Shown here in pieces: positions 8,435 to 16,475 of a stretch of 64,000 nucleotides of DNA. Source of the stretch: UBA9647 sp049522195 (GTDB lineage: Bacteria > Bacteroidota > Ignavibacteria > UBA10030); contig JBEKOB010000009.1 of the NCBI GenBank assembly GCA_049522195.1, forward strand, positions 1 to 64,000, written 5' to 3'. Positions within the stretch are counted from its first letter, which is position 1; every line of letters starts with the position of its first letter. The notes beneath the pieces were generated by a model, which worked only from the letters and a program-made list of their open reading frames with translations, was not told the origin of the DNA and searched no databases. The translations under genes and the position numbers were made by a program.

Positions 8435-9400
8435 TCAGACGATCAGAAGCTTGCCATCACGCATGATCATCCTGTCGTCGAACCAGACCGTAGGACTCTT
8501 GACGAGGCCGTCAAGATGACTGGCGACGCGAACGTTTCCACCCATGGACTTATTGTCGCCGAACGCGATGTGGATGGTCCCCATGACCTTCTCGTCTTCG
8601 ATGATCAACCCTGTGAGAATAGCTTTATCGTTGGTCCCGATGCCAAACTCCGCAACGTTTCGCGCATCATTTCCGTGGGGCTCGAGCAACGCGAGGAGGC
8701 GCGCAGCTTCTGCTCCACCCTTGATATCGGTTGCGTAACCATCTTTCACCGTCATCGTGATAGGATCATTCACCATTCCGACCCCGGCCATCGATCCGTC
8801 GACCACAACGATCCCCTGCGATTGACCTTCGAGTGGAGCCAGGTACGATTCACCTGTCGGGAGGTTTCCCCAGAGTCCTTTCTCACGAAAGAGCCCGGAG
8901 CTCGCATGGGCTTCCCGACCTTTGATCGGCATCGTGATATCGGTTCCACCCGGTGCTTTGACGCGGACGACGGACGTTTTTTCCATCTCGCGGCACAGAC
9001 GAAATGTTCGCTCCGCGATCTTGTTATAATCCGCGTTCATGCAGCGAACCATGATTTCTTCGGTGACCCCAGGAAGGGTTGCGACTCGAACTCCTTTCGC
9101 GCTTGCCGCGCGTCGCGAGTCAGTATGCGTCAATGACTTGGAGGTCGGACAAAGCACCACGTCCACCATCTTCATCAGTTCGGCAACCTCGGCGGGTGGT
9201 TCCTCCCCATTTGTTTTCCGTGGGAGCATCTCGACGATCATGACTTCGGTCCCCAGATCCTTTGCGGCCTTCCAGAGAGCATACCCGATCGTCCGGAGCG
9301 GTTCGTCCGTAACAATCAGAACCCTTTCACCGGGCTTGGAGCCCATGCAATCGCGAACGGCGATCTGCGCGGCGGAATAGAGTTGGGCTGAGATGTTCAT
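8435..9400 (-). CDS. M29 family aminopeptidase
   Basis: The 321-residue protein resembles the thermophilic M29 aminopeptidases (AmpS, AmpT, PepS). It has an N-terminal Rossmann-like half (GERVLIVTDEP...) and a C-terminal half with the metal-site strings EFGIGTND, IEDEKVMGTIHIAFGDN and SHLDGLVKSPTVWFDD. Acidic and His residues in these strings bind the two metal ions (family knowledge). It is cytoplasmic, as no signal peptide is present, and would release N-terminal residues from short peptides. The length is shorter than the roughly 400 residues of AmpS and fits the shorter leucyl-aminopeptidase branch. About 190 bases without a gene separate it from the S9 peptidase; I see nothing in that gap. 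Confidence 0.85.
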   Translation of the reverse strand: MNISAQLYSAAQIAVRDCMGSKPGERVLIVTDEPLRTIGYALWKAAKDLGTEVMIVEMLPRKTNGEEPPAEVAELMKMVDVVLCPTSKSLTHTDSRRAASAKGVRVATLPGVTEEIMVRCMNADYNKIAERTFRLCREMEKTSVVRVKAPGGTDITMPIKGREAHASSGLFREKGLWGNLPTGESYLAPLEGQSQGIVVVDGSMAGVGMVNDPITMTVKDGYATDIKGGAEAARLLALLEPHGNDARNVAEFGIGTNDKAILTGLIIEDEKVMGTIHIAFGDNKSMGGNVRVASHLDGLVKSPTVWFDDRMIMRDGKLLIV

Positions 9401-9425
9401 CGTAGTGCTCTGTGGTAATGCGCAA

Positions 9426-9455
9426 GAAGTGAGACGTGAGAGGTGAGATGTGGGG
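9426..9455. repeat. Left arm of inverted repeat flanking the four-helix-bundle gene
   Basis: A G/A-rich stretch built from the word GTGAGA(T)G lies just past the 3-prime end of the minus-strand four-helix-bundle gene. Its reverse complement recurs at 9847-9877 on the other side of the gene. Both copies share the 9-base word GTGAGATGT and a nearby CGTGAGA. Confidence 0.6.
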
Positions 9456-9462
9456 CTCTCGC

Positions 9463-9822
9463 CTAGCTTTCCTTCTTGAATCGGATGAGCCCGCTCAGCA
9501 AGCCGTCAACTTGGTTTAATTGATTCAGCACGCGAGACATTTGTGTCGAATCCAACAGATTGAGGACCTTGCAGAGTTCAAGCTGTGTATCAAGTTCGCT
9601 GAGTGATCCGCGTGCTATTGAGTAGAACTGAATAGATTCCTTTTTGCTCTGTCTCGCAGCACCCTCCGCGATGTTGCTTGGGACTGATATCGCTGCCCTC
9701 CGCATCTGAGACACGAGTCCAAATCGCTCCTCTGCAGGGAGTGAAGCGGTGGCTTCGTAGACCATTTTCACGAGAATAATTGCTTCCTTCCAGGCGTTAA
9801 GCTTCTTGTGTGCTTTTTCCAC
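9463..9822 (-). CDS. Four-helix-bundle protein (S23/IVP, bAvd-like family)
   Basis: This product of about 119 residues has the signature of the TIGR02436 four-helix-bundle family: KLNAWKEAI near the start, FGLVSQMRRAAISVPSNIAEGAAR in the middle and FYSIARGSLSELDTQLEL after it. The family includes proteins encoded in 23S rRNA intervening sequences and the Avd accessory protein of diversity-generating retroelements. Most members are free-standing and uncharacterised. No reverse transcriptase or variable-protein gene is in the window. The likely start is GTG 9822 with AAGGTGG 6 bases upstream; a TTG at 9837 would add 5 residues. The gene is bracketed by inverted repeats, which suggests it arrived as a small unit (inference). 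Confidence 0.9.
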   Translation of the reverse strand: MEKAHKKLNAWKEAIILVKMVYEATASLPAEERFGLVSQMRRAAISVPSNIAEGAARQSKKESIQFYSIARGSLSELDTQLELCKVLNLLDSTQMSRVLNQLNQVDGLLSGLIRFKKES

Positions 9823-9846
9823 AGTATCCACCTTCAAAAGGTCATT

Positions 9847-9877
9847 CCATCTAACATCTCACTTCTCCCTTCTCACG
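9847..9877. repeat. Right arm of inverted repeat flanking the four-helix-bundle gene
   Basis: This C/T-rich stretch is the imperfect reverse complement of 9426-9455. It sits immediately upstream of the four-helix-bundle gene, between it and the end of the MFS gene. Confidence 0.6.
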
Positions 9878-9907
9878 CTTTTCCGAATACCGTCTTTCGC
9901 TGACGAT

Positions 9908-11209
9908 TCATTTCCCTCCGGCTTTGATTGTTTCTAATCCATGGGCATTTGGCCCGCTTTCGTTGCGGCGGAGCAGGAAGGCAAAGAGGAAACCAAAGAG
10001 TCCAAGCGAAGAGAAGATCCACATGCCGAGCGAATAGCCACCAGGGTTCGTCGCACTTGCACCTGTATAATCATTTGCCCAGCCAATGAGGAAATTGAAT
10101 CCGGCGAGGCCAATGTTTTGTATCAAGGTCATTAACCCATACGCCGTTCCAAGCTTCGACTGATCGACGAGGTAACTGACAGACGGCCACATGATGGCAG
10201 GGATGAGCGAGAATGCTACTCCCATCATCGCCATCGGGACAAAGAGAGAGATGTGCGTATAGGCCATGATCAGATAGACAGGCGTCAACAGAATTGAGCC
10301 AAACATCATGAACAACGATCGTTTCCCGACACGATCGACAAGCAGGCCGAAAAGCGGTGTCGCAACCATAGCAAACGCCGTCAACATACTCGAGAGGAAG
10401 CCGCCCATTTCGCGGGAGGTGCCATGGGCTTCAATGAAGAATTTGACCGCGAATGTCTGGAATGGGAAAATACCAGAGTAAAACGTGATGCAGAGTGCTA
10501 CGATATACCAGTAGGATGTCCCGAAATTGAACACGTCCCGCCATTTTACTTTGTCAGTTTCACCAGCCACACCAATCTGATACTTTTCTTCTGCACGGCT
10601 TTCAAGGATCCAGTAGATAAGCGCCCCGATCACGCACACCACACCAAACACAATGGTGATCAGGAGGGGGCCACGCCAGTGCTCATAGTAGCTCGCTGCC
10701 CACGAGGGAGAATTCAGAGCAGCAAATGAACCGAGGCGGGCAATCGTGAGATTGATACCGAAGGCAAAGCTGAGTTCCTTCCCCTTGAACCATTTGGCGA
10801 TGGCAGTTGTGACGGCCACGATCAGTGATTCAGCCCCAAGCCCGAACACAAGCCGGCCCGCGGCCATGACTGTCAGCGTATCACTCAGAGCCGTGATGAC
10901 TGCTCCGAGCAGACAGAGCACTGCAAAGATGAACGTCGATTTCTTCGTCCCCAGCCTGTCGATGATAAACCCGCCGATCAAGACCATGAAGATATTCGGG
11001 ACGCTGTAGATTCCCTGGAGCAACCCGATATCCGAGTCGGTAAAGTGCAGCTGTTTCACAAGAACATCCGCCAGTGGACTGATAGCGTCATAAATATAGT
11101 AATTGCCGAACATCGCCAGACTGATGAACACCAGCACAATCCAGCGAACGAGGCGAGGTGGTTGAGGTTTGGAAGATCCTCCGGCAAGAAATGGGTTAGG
11201 TTCTGTCAT
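9908..11209 (-). CDS. MFS transporter, MFSD1-like
   Basis: The 433-residue protein shows about 12 hydrophobic helices and the MFS loop motif GGFIIDRLGTKKS between helices 2 and 3 (about residues 79-91). A repeat-half counterpart, GLLVDRVGKRS, lies near residue 300. The sequence reminds me of the MFSD1 branch, whose animal member exports dipeptides from lysosomes; that resemblance is from memory and weak. The gene is between a four-helix-bundle gene and pepD, so a di- or tripeptide substrate would suit the neighbourhood (inference). Expected location is the inner membrane. Confidence 0.85.
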   Translation of the reverse strand: MTEPNPFLAGGSSKPQPPRLVRWIVLVFISLAMFGNYYIYDAISPLADVLVKQLHFTDSDIGLLQGIYSVPNIFMVLIGGFIIDRLGTKKSTFIFAVLCLLGAVITALSDTLTVMAAGRLVFGLGAESLIVAVTTAIAKWFKGKELSFAFGINLTIARLGSFAALNSPSWAASYYEHWRGPLLITIVFGVVCVIGALIYWILESRAEEKYQIGVAGETDKVKWRDVFNFGTSYWYIVALCITFYSGIFPFQTFAVKFFIEAHGTSREMGGFLSSMLTAFAMVATPLFGLLVDRVGKRSLFMMFGSILLTPVYLIMAYTHISLFVPMAMMGVAFSLIPAIMWPSVSYLVDQSKLGTAYGLMTLIQNIGLAGFNFLIGWANDYTGASATNPGGYSLGMWIFSSLGLFGFLFAFLLRRNESGPNAHGLETIKAGGK

Positions 11210-11286
11210 AGCCTGAGTTTAAGAAATGGGGAGTGTGTAAAATGAGATGAAGGAGCAAGATCGTGAGACGTGAAACGTAAAAAGTA

Positions 11287-11317
11287 AGACGGGAAACGAT
11301 TGCCTCGTCTCCCGTCT
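11287..11317 (-). terminator. Hairpin downstream of pepD, in a word-repeat spacer
   Basis: A 12-bp stem with one mismatch (AGACGGGAAACG and CGTCTCCCGTCT) encloses a 7-base loop 20 bases past the pepD stop on the minus strand. It has no strong U tract. The surrounding spacer 11236-11335 is built from short words such as GTGAGACG and GTGAAACG, so the hairpin may be a repeat arm rather than a true terminator. Confidence 0.4.
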
Positions 11318-11336
11318 ACCATCTCACTTCTACTCT

Positions 11337-12794
11337 TTAGTTCACGTTTTTCAGAATCTCGAGCAAGTAACGCCAGAACTTGTCAACGGTATCGATATAG
11401 ATCTTCTCGTCCGGCGAATGAACGGCCTGCAGCGTCGGTCCGAAGGAAACCATGTCGATGCCCGGATATTTCTCACCGATGATGCCGCATTCGAGTCCTG
11501 CATGAATCGCCTTGACAGCCGGTTCCTTGCCATACAGTGACTTATACGTCGCCTTCGCAGTTTTCAGTATCGGGGAATCGAGATTCGGCTTCCAACCCGG
11601 ATACCCTTCGTTGAGTTCGACTTTGGCGCCGCCGAGCTCGAACACGCAACCGACCATCTGGCAGACTTCAACGATCTCCGATGCAACTGAACTGCGCTGG
11701 CTTGTGATGAGAGATATCTTTCCTTTTTCGGTGCGGATAACAGCGACATTTGTTGATGTCTCGACCAAGCCAGGGATGTCCGCGCTCATCTTGATGACAC
11801 CATGCGGCAACGCTGAGATCGTCTTCATCACCAATGCCTGCTGTTGCTTCTTGACCACCTTCCCCTTTTTCACATCTTTACGCACTTCGAATTCAATCGC
11901 AAGATCCGGTTCCACACTTGCCAGCTCTGCCTTCGCGGTATGCTCGTATGCCGCCACAACTTTCTTCGCCTGACTCAACTTTGCTGCGGGGATGTAAACC
12001 AAAGCCTCGGATTCGCGAGGAATCGCGTTGCTCTTGTTGCCCCCCTCAATATTCGCAAGCCGCACACCGAGGTCGCCCAACGCAAGCAGCACGCGGTTCA
12101 ATATTTTAATGGAATTGCCACGACCCTTATCAATTTCCAGCCCCGAATGTCCCCCCTTCAACCCCTTCACGCGGATCACCGTGCAGACAGTCTTTCCCGG
12201 TGCATTTTCAAATGCGACTTTCCACGTACCGGTGGTGTTTCTTCCACCTGAGCAACCGACATACAGTTCACCCTCTTCCTCCGAATCAAGGTTCATCAGA
12301 ATTTTGCTCTGGACAAATCCCGGCTTCAGGTTGGTCGCACCGGTTAACCCGGTTTCCTCGTCGATCGTGAAGAGGAACTCCAGCGGCCCGTGGACAAGCG
12401 ACTTGTCTTCCATGATCGCCAGATTTGTGGCAACTGCGACCCCATTGTCCGCTCCAAGGGTTGTCCCATTTGCCATCATGACATTTCCGTTGCGGACAAG
12501 TTCGATCGGGTCTTTTTCAAAATCGTGGACCTTATCCTTGTTCTTCTCGCAGACCATGTCGAGATGGCCCTGGAGGCACACCATTGGACGATTCTCGTAT
12601 CCTGGCGACGCCGGCTTTCGGACGACGACGGTCAGGAACTTGTCCTGTTTTGCTTCAAGGCCGAACTCCTTGGCTTTCTGCATTACATACGCTGCGATTT
12701 GTTTCTCATTCTTCGACCCGCGTGGAATCTTGCTGATCTCAGCAAAATACTTCCACACGCCTTCAGGCTTCAAACCTTCAATTGGGTTTGGCAT
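11337..12794 (-). CDS. pepD: Cytosol non-specific dipeptidase / aminoacyl-histidine dipeptidase PepD
   Basis: The 485-residue protein matches PepD of the M20C family in length and motifs. These are CLQGHLDMV with metal ligands H77 and D79, TTLGADNGVAVA with the bridging Asp, and IDEETGLTGA with the catalytic Glu pair. Further conserved strings are GGHSGLEIDKGRGNS and HAGLECGIIGEKYP. PepD is a cytoplasmic zinc enzyme that splits dipeptides including Xaa-His. AAGGAGA precedes the ATG. It is the first of three peptide-related genes running 15382 to 11337 with the OPT transporter and the PqqD-like gene upstream. Confidence 0.95.
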   Translation of the reverse strand: MPNPIEGLKPEGVWKYFAEISKIPRGSKNEKQIAAYVMQKAKEFGLEAKQDKFLTVVVRKPASPGYENRPMVCLQGHLDMVCEKNKDKVHDFEKDPIELVRNGNVMMANGTTLGADNGVAVATNLAIMEDKSLVHGPLEFLFTIDEETGLTGATNLKPGFVQSKILMNLDSEEEGELYVGCSGGRNTTGTWKVAFENAPGKTVCTVIRVKGLKGGHSGLEIDKGRGNSIKILNRVLLALGDLGVRLANIEGGNKSNAIPRESEALVYIPAAKLSQAKKVVAAYEHTAKAELASVEPDLAIEFEVRKDVKKGKVVKKQQQALVMKTISALPHGVIKMSADIPGLVETSTNVAVIRTEKGKISLITSQRSSVASEIVEVCQMVGCVFELGGAKVELNEGYPGWKPNLDSPILKTAKATYKSLYGKEPAVKAIHAGLECGIIGEKYPGIDMVSFGPTLQAVHSPDEKIYIDTVDKFWRYLLEILKNVN

Positions 12795-12817
12795 TGGTAG
12801 ATCTCCTTAAGAATTCG

Positions 12818-13186
12818 TTATTGCTGAGCACTTGTTACTATATCGTAAAGGTTCACAAGATCCGATTTCTCCAGCATCAGAAGAAATTTCCGAATGCGCT
12901 CCTGAGCGGAGGCTGCAGTTTCCCCAAACTCGGCTGTCATCTTGTCCGATATCTCGGCAACCGTCGTCTTGCCATCGCACATTTTCCAGACGAAACTGCC
13001 AAGGGCATCCAGCTTGACGCGCACAACGGGATACCTCATATGGGGCACAAGCCACCGCACCAAGAGTTCATTACGGAATTTCGGCACCAGGACGACGATG
13101 CATCCGTTCTCCCCCGTCTCCCAAGGAACACACTGTACGGGAGTAAGTTCCAAGAGGTTGACTGATTTCCGCGATTTACGTCCCAT
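12818..13186 (-). CDS. PqqD-like protein (RiPP recognition element fold), stand-alone
   Basis: This 122-residue product has the PqqD-type winged-helix core: VRVKLDALGSFVWKMCDGK and TVAEISDKMTAEFG followed by a helix ending in FLLMLEKSDLVNL. PqqD-like domains bind leader peptides of ribosomal peptide precursors and present them to radical-SAM or other modifying enzymes (family knowledge). Neither a radical-SAM gene nor an obvious precursor peptide lies within several kilobases. The gene sits between an OPT peptide transporter and pepD on the same strand, 23 bases from pepD, so an unrelated peptide-linked role is possible. Confidence 0.75.
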   Translation of the reverse strand: MGRKSRKSVNLLELTPVQCVPWETGENGCIVVLVPKFRNELLVRWLVPHMRYPVVRVKLDALGSFVWKMCDGKTTVAEISDKMTAEFGETAASAQERIRKFLLMLEKSDLVNLYDIVTSAQQ

Positions 13187-13218
13187 TCAAGTTGGCTGCC
13201 GAACCGCTATGACAAAAT

Positions 13219-13251
13219 GAGCGGAGCAAACCTTGTGGCCTTACTCCGCTC
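13219..13251 (-). terminator. Terminator hairpin downstream of the OPT gene
   Basis: A perfect 8-bp stem (GAGCGGAG and CTCCGCTC) with a 17-base loop lies 22 bases past the OPT stop. On the minus strand it is followed by ATTTTGTC, a short U-rich tract. It probably separates OPT from the PqqD-like gene. Confidence 0.6.
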
Positions 13252-13273
13252 AACATCAATTCACATCAATCGA

Positions 13274-15382
13274 TTACATCATTGCCGTTGGAGGAGCCGG
13301 CTCATCCGGAGAGCCAGCCTTCTTGATCGGAACAAAGATCAAATAGCTCGCCAGAACGGCGAAGAACGCGATCGCCATGTACGGAGCGACATCATTGAAT
13401 GCCTCGATAGCCCAGAACTCGGGCTTTTTGCCCATCTGGTCGAAGATGAACACGACCGCAGCAATGAACAACCCCATCAATGCCTCCCCTGCGATCAATC
13501 CCGACGCAGCAAGGATTCCCGCATTCTCAACTCGAGCCTTCTGTGCGTCGTTGAATCCTTTCTTCTTTGCCCGCTTATCGACCACTCCGCGGATAAGGCC
13601 GCCGATGAAGATTGCGAAGGTCGTCCCAAGTGGAAGGTACATGCCGACGGAGAACAGCATTGGGCTCCGTACCTTGATGAGGATCAGTACGAATCCCATT
13701 GCGATTCCAACGATGACCAACGGCCATGCCATCTCACCTCCGACAATTCCCTGAGACAGAGCTGCCATCAAGCCGGCCTGAGGAGCAGGTAGGTTTTTGC
13801 TTCCGAAGCCTCCTGTCAGCGGATTCAGAGCCAGATCTGAATTGTGAAGAACATAGAGCGGGAAGAACATCACAAGTCCTGCGAGAATGACGCCAATGAT
13901 GTCACCGATCTGCATCTTCCAAGGCGTTCCTCCGAGGATATGTCCAACTTTCAAATCCTGCAGCATCTCGCCCGCGACAGCAGACGAGACACAAACGACC
14001 GCTGCAACTCCGAGAACCGCTGCAACTCCCTGAACGCCCTTGACTCCGATAATTACCATCGTCAGTGCAGCGACGACAGTAGTGGCAAGCGTCAGACCTG
14101 AAATGGGATTATTGGAGGAACCAATCATGCCAACAAGGTTGCCCGAGACCGCGGCGAAGAAGAAACCGGTGACGAGCATAACTATCGCAGCCAGGATCGC
14201 TCCACCGATAGCCTGCGTGAAGTAGAAATACAGCGCGATCATAAGCAGGAAGACAACCGCGATCCCGAGAAGCACCACTCGGAAGGAAAGGTCTTTCTCG
14301 GTCCGGAGCGTCGTCGCTTCCGAAGAAGCCGCCTTCCGAACGTCTGCGACACCTCGCTTGATTCCAAGGACGAGGTTCTTGCGCATCCGCCACAACGTGA
14401 AACAGGCTCCGACGAGCATACCACCGACAGCGATTGGTCGCACGATGTATCTGTACAGATGGCCTGTCAACGCCGGCCAGTTTTGGTACCCGTCAGCAGC
14501 CGTGTACTTGTCGATCATATGCGGCCCCAGGAAAAACACCAGGAGAGGAACGAAGAGACCCCATGCCAGCAGTCCGCCGGCGAAGTTGAGTGCACCCAGC
14601 TCGGGACCTATGATGTATCCTACGCCGATGTAGGCAGGCGTGATGTCAGGGGCAGAGAATGTCGTGATCCCACCTGCAGGGACAATATTCGCGTCTTTGG
14701 TGAGACCGAGTCGGACGAGGCTTTCTTTTAGCTTGCCAACGGGGATTTGAAAGGCGTTTTGATAGAAGAAAACGCCGAGTCCGTCTTTAGTGCCAATTTC
14801 AGCCCTCGAAAGAAGCTTCACCAGCGCTCCGACACCCATCGCCCTGAAAAGCTGCATAGCGGCTTCGGTCCCGCGCTGTCCCGCTTTGTGAATCTCGCTT
14901 GCCGCGACCGATTCGGGAAACGGCAGTGAGTGGTCTTCAACCATGACCTTGCGCAGAATCGTTACGAACATGATTCCGAGAATACCGCCGAGAATCATCA
15001 ATGCGCTCGCGGTGAGATACTCGCTTAGCATATTCGCGGTGTCGAACTTCCAGAGCTGGAGCACGACAAACGCGGGGATCGTGAAGATCGCGCCGGCCGC
15101 AACGGACTCTCCAATCGAGCCGACGGTACGGGCGAAGTTCTCTTCAAGAAGCGAGCCCTTGTAGATCCGCAGGATTGCCATGCCGATGACTGCAGCCGGG
15201 TACGTCGCAGCAATCGTCATGCCTGCTTTCAAGCCGAGGTACGCATTCGCCGCTCCGAGAATGACGCACATGATCAGGCCGATGATCAGTGCGCGGAGGG
15301 TGAACTCCTTCATGTCGGTCTCAACAGGAACGAACGGTCTGAATGCCGGTTCGCCCCCGCCACCGCTCTTCGTATCTGCCAT
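13274..15382 (-). CDS. OPT family oligopeptide transporter
   Basis: The 702-residue protein is strongly hydrophobic, with about 15-16 predicted membrane segments. It begins with the OPT-type TLRALIIGLIMCVILGAANAYLGLKAGM. Further family strings include SVAAGAIFTIPAF, LPFPESVAASEIHKAGQRG and FFAAVSGNLVGMIGSSNNPISG. OPT proteins are secondary transporters moving tri- to hexapeptides or metal chelates across the inner membrane. The ATG has AAGGAGAC just upstream. Proline dehydrogenase lies upstream and pepD downstream, so uptake of peptides for catabolism is the simplest reading (inference). Confidence 0.93.
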   Translation of the reverse strand: MADTKSGGGGEPAFRPFVPVETDMKEFTLRALIIGLIMCVILGAANAYLGLKAGMTIAATYPAAVIGMAILRIYKGSLLEENFARTVGSIGESVAAGAIFTIPAFVVLQLWKFDTANMLSEYLTASALMILGGILGIMFVTILRKVMVEDHSLPFPESVAASEIHKAGQRGTEAAMQLFRAMGVGALVKLLSRAEIGTKDGLGVFFYQNAFQIPVGKLKESLVRLGLTKDANIVPAGGITTFSAPDITPAYIGVGYIIGPELGALNFAGGLLAWGLFVPLLVFFLGPHMIDKYTAADGYQNWPALTGHLYRYIVRPIAVGGMLVGACFTLWRMRKNLVLGIKRGVADVRKAASSEATTLRTEKDLSFRVVLLGIAVVFLLMIALYFYFTQAIGGAILAAIVMLVTGFFFAAVSGNLVGMIGSSNNPISGLTLATTVVAALTMVIIGVKGVQGVAAVLGVAAVVCVSSAVAGEMLQDLKVGHILGGTPWKMQIGDIIGVILAGLVMFFPLYVLHNSDLALNPLTGGFGSKNLPAPQAGLMAALSQGIVGGEMAWPLVIVGIAMGFVLILIKVRSPMLFSVGMYLPLGTTFAIFIGGLIRGVVDKRAKKKGFNDAQKARVENAGILAASGLIAGEALMGLFIAAVVFIFDQMGKKPEFWAIEAFNDVAPYMAIAFFAVLASYLIFVPIKKAGSPDEPAPPTAMM

Positions 15383-15419
15383 ATCAGTCTCCTTCGCTTA
15401 GGGTTTAGAGAAAACTGGG

Positions 15420-16319
15420 TCAACGAATGAAAATCGCCTTGGTGATGTACCACGCCATCGCAGGGTTTTCTTTCAGACGGCGGGTCGAGTAAGCATACCA
15501 TTGTTCTCCGTACGGCACGTAAACGCGCAGCCTGTGTCCGGCCTTCACTATATCATCACGTCGCGTTTCGCGCACGCCGAGGAGCATCTGAAACTCGTAT
15601 TGCGTTGGTTTCATACCGAGCTTTTGGATAAGCGTCATCGCTCCGTCAATGAGAAAGTCGTCGTGCGTCGCGATTCCGACATACGATCCCCCCTCAAGAA
15701 TGATCTGCAACAACTTCAGATAATTGTCGCGAATCTCCTGGCGACCTTTGTACGCAATCGACGGCGATTCATTATAAATGCCTTTGCACAGACGGAAGTT
15801 CGCACCTTCCTTAACCAATGAGCGCACATCAGATTCGCTCCGGTGCAGGTATGCCTGTGTGACAACACCGGTGTTGGAAAATCCCTCACGACGCATCTTG
15901 CGGTATATCTCGAGAGTGTTGTCAGTAGTCTGTGCATCCTCCATGTCGATCCGGACGAAATTCCCGAGTTTTCGGGCTTCCTCGAGGATCATGCGGATAT
16001 TCTGGAGCCCCAAATCTTTATCGATGCTCAACCCGAGCTGCGTAGGTTTTATCGATACGTTGGAGTTGAGAGCATTCTTATGGATGGCCTGGAGAATTGG
16101 CAGGATGTTATCACGAACCGCCTGCGCCTCACGGGCATCTTTCACGTCCTCGCCCAGGAGGTCCATGGTCGTCATCATACCCGCCTGATTGAGCCGTTTG
16201 ACAGTCTGGAGACCATCGGCGAGAGTCGTGCCGGCAATATACCGTCGCGCGACACGGCCCACGATGGCCTTCGGGATCAACGGCATCGCAGTTACAATGA
16301 ACTTATTCAGAAGGGACAT
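15420..16319 (-). CDS. Proline dehydrogenase, monofunctional
   Basis: The 299-residue protein is a FAD-dependent proline dehydrogenase with a TIM-barrel domain. Recognisable motifs are VSIKPTQLGL, YLHRSESDVRSL, NFRLCKGIYNE, GIATHDD, YEFQMLLGVR and the substrate-binding tail YAYSTRRLKENP. The enzyme oxidises proline to pyrroline-5-carboxylate and passes electrons to the quinone pool at the membrane. Its length matches single-domain enzymes, not the PutA fusion; no P5C dehydrogenase is in the window. It fits a peptide-catabolism setting next to the OPT transporter. Confidence 0.93.
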   Translation of the reverse strand: MSLLNKFIVTAMPLIPKAIVGRVARRYIAGTTLADGLQTVKRLNQAGMMTTMDLLGEDVKDAREAQAVRDNILPILQAIHKNALNSNVSIKPTQLGLSIDKDLGLQNIRMILEEARKLGNFVRIDMEDAQTTDNTLEIYRKMRREGFSNTGVVTQAYLHRSESDVRSLVKEGANFRLCKGIYNESPSIAYKGRQEIRDNYLKLLQIILEGGSYVGIATHDDFLIDGAMTLIQKLGMKPTQYEFQMLLGVRETRRDDIVKAGHRLRVYVPYGEQWYAYSTRRLKENPAMAWYITKAIFIR

Positions 16320-16475
16320 AGAAGATATTCAATGAGTGAACAACGCGGAAGGAATGCAGCGAAAGATGTGCAGTGTGCAAATATCAGAGCTGCAGACCCA
16401 ATACGGCGGAAAAAAGATAGCCACACAACCCAAGAAAAGCAACTAAAAAGCCCTTCATCCCTGCTTCGATCATCG

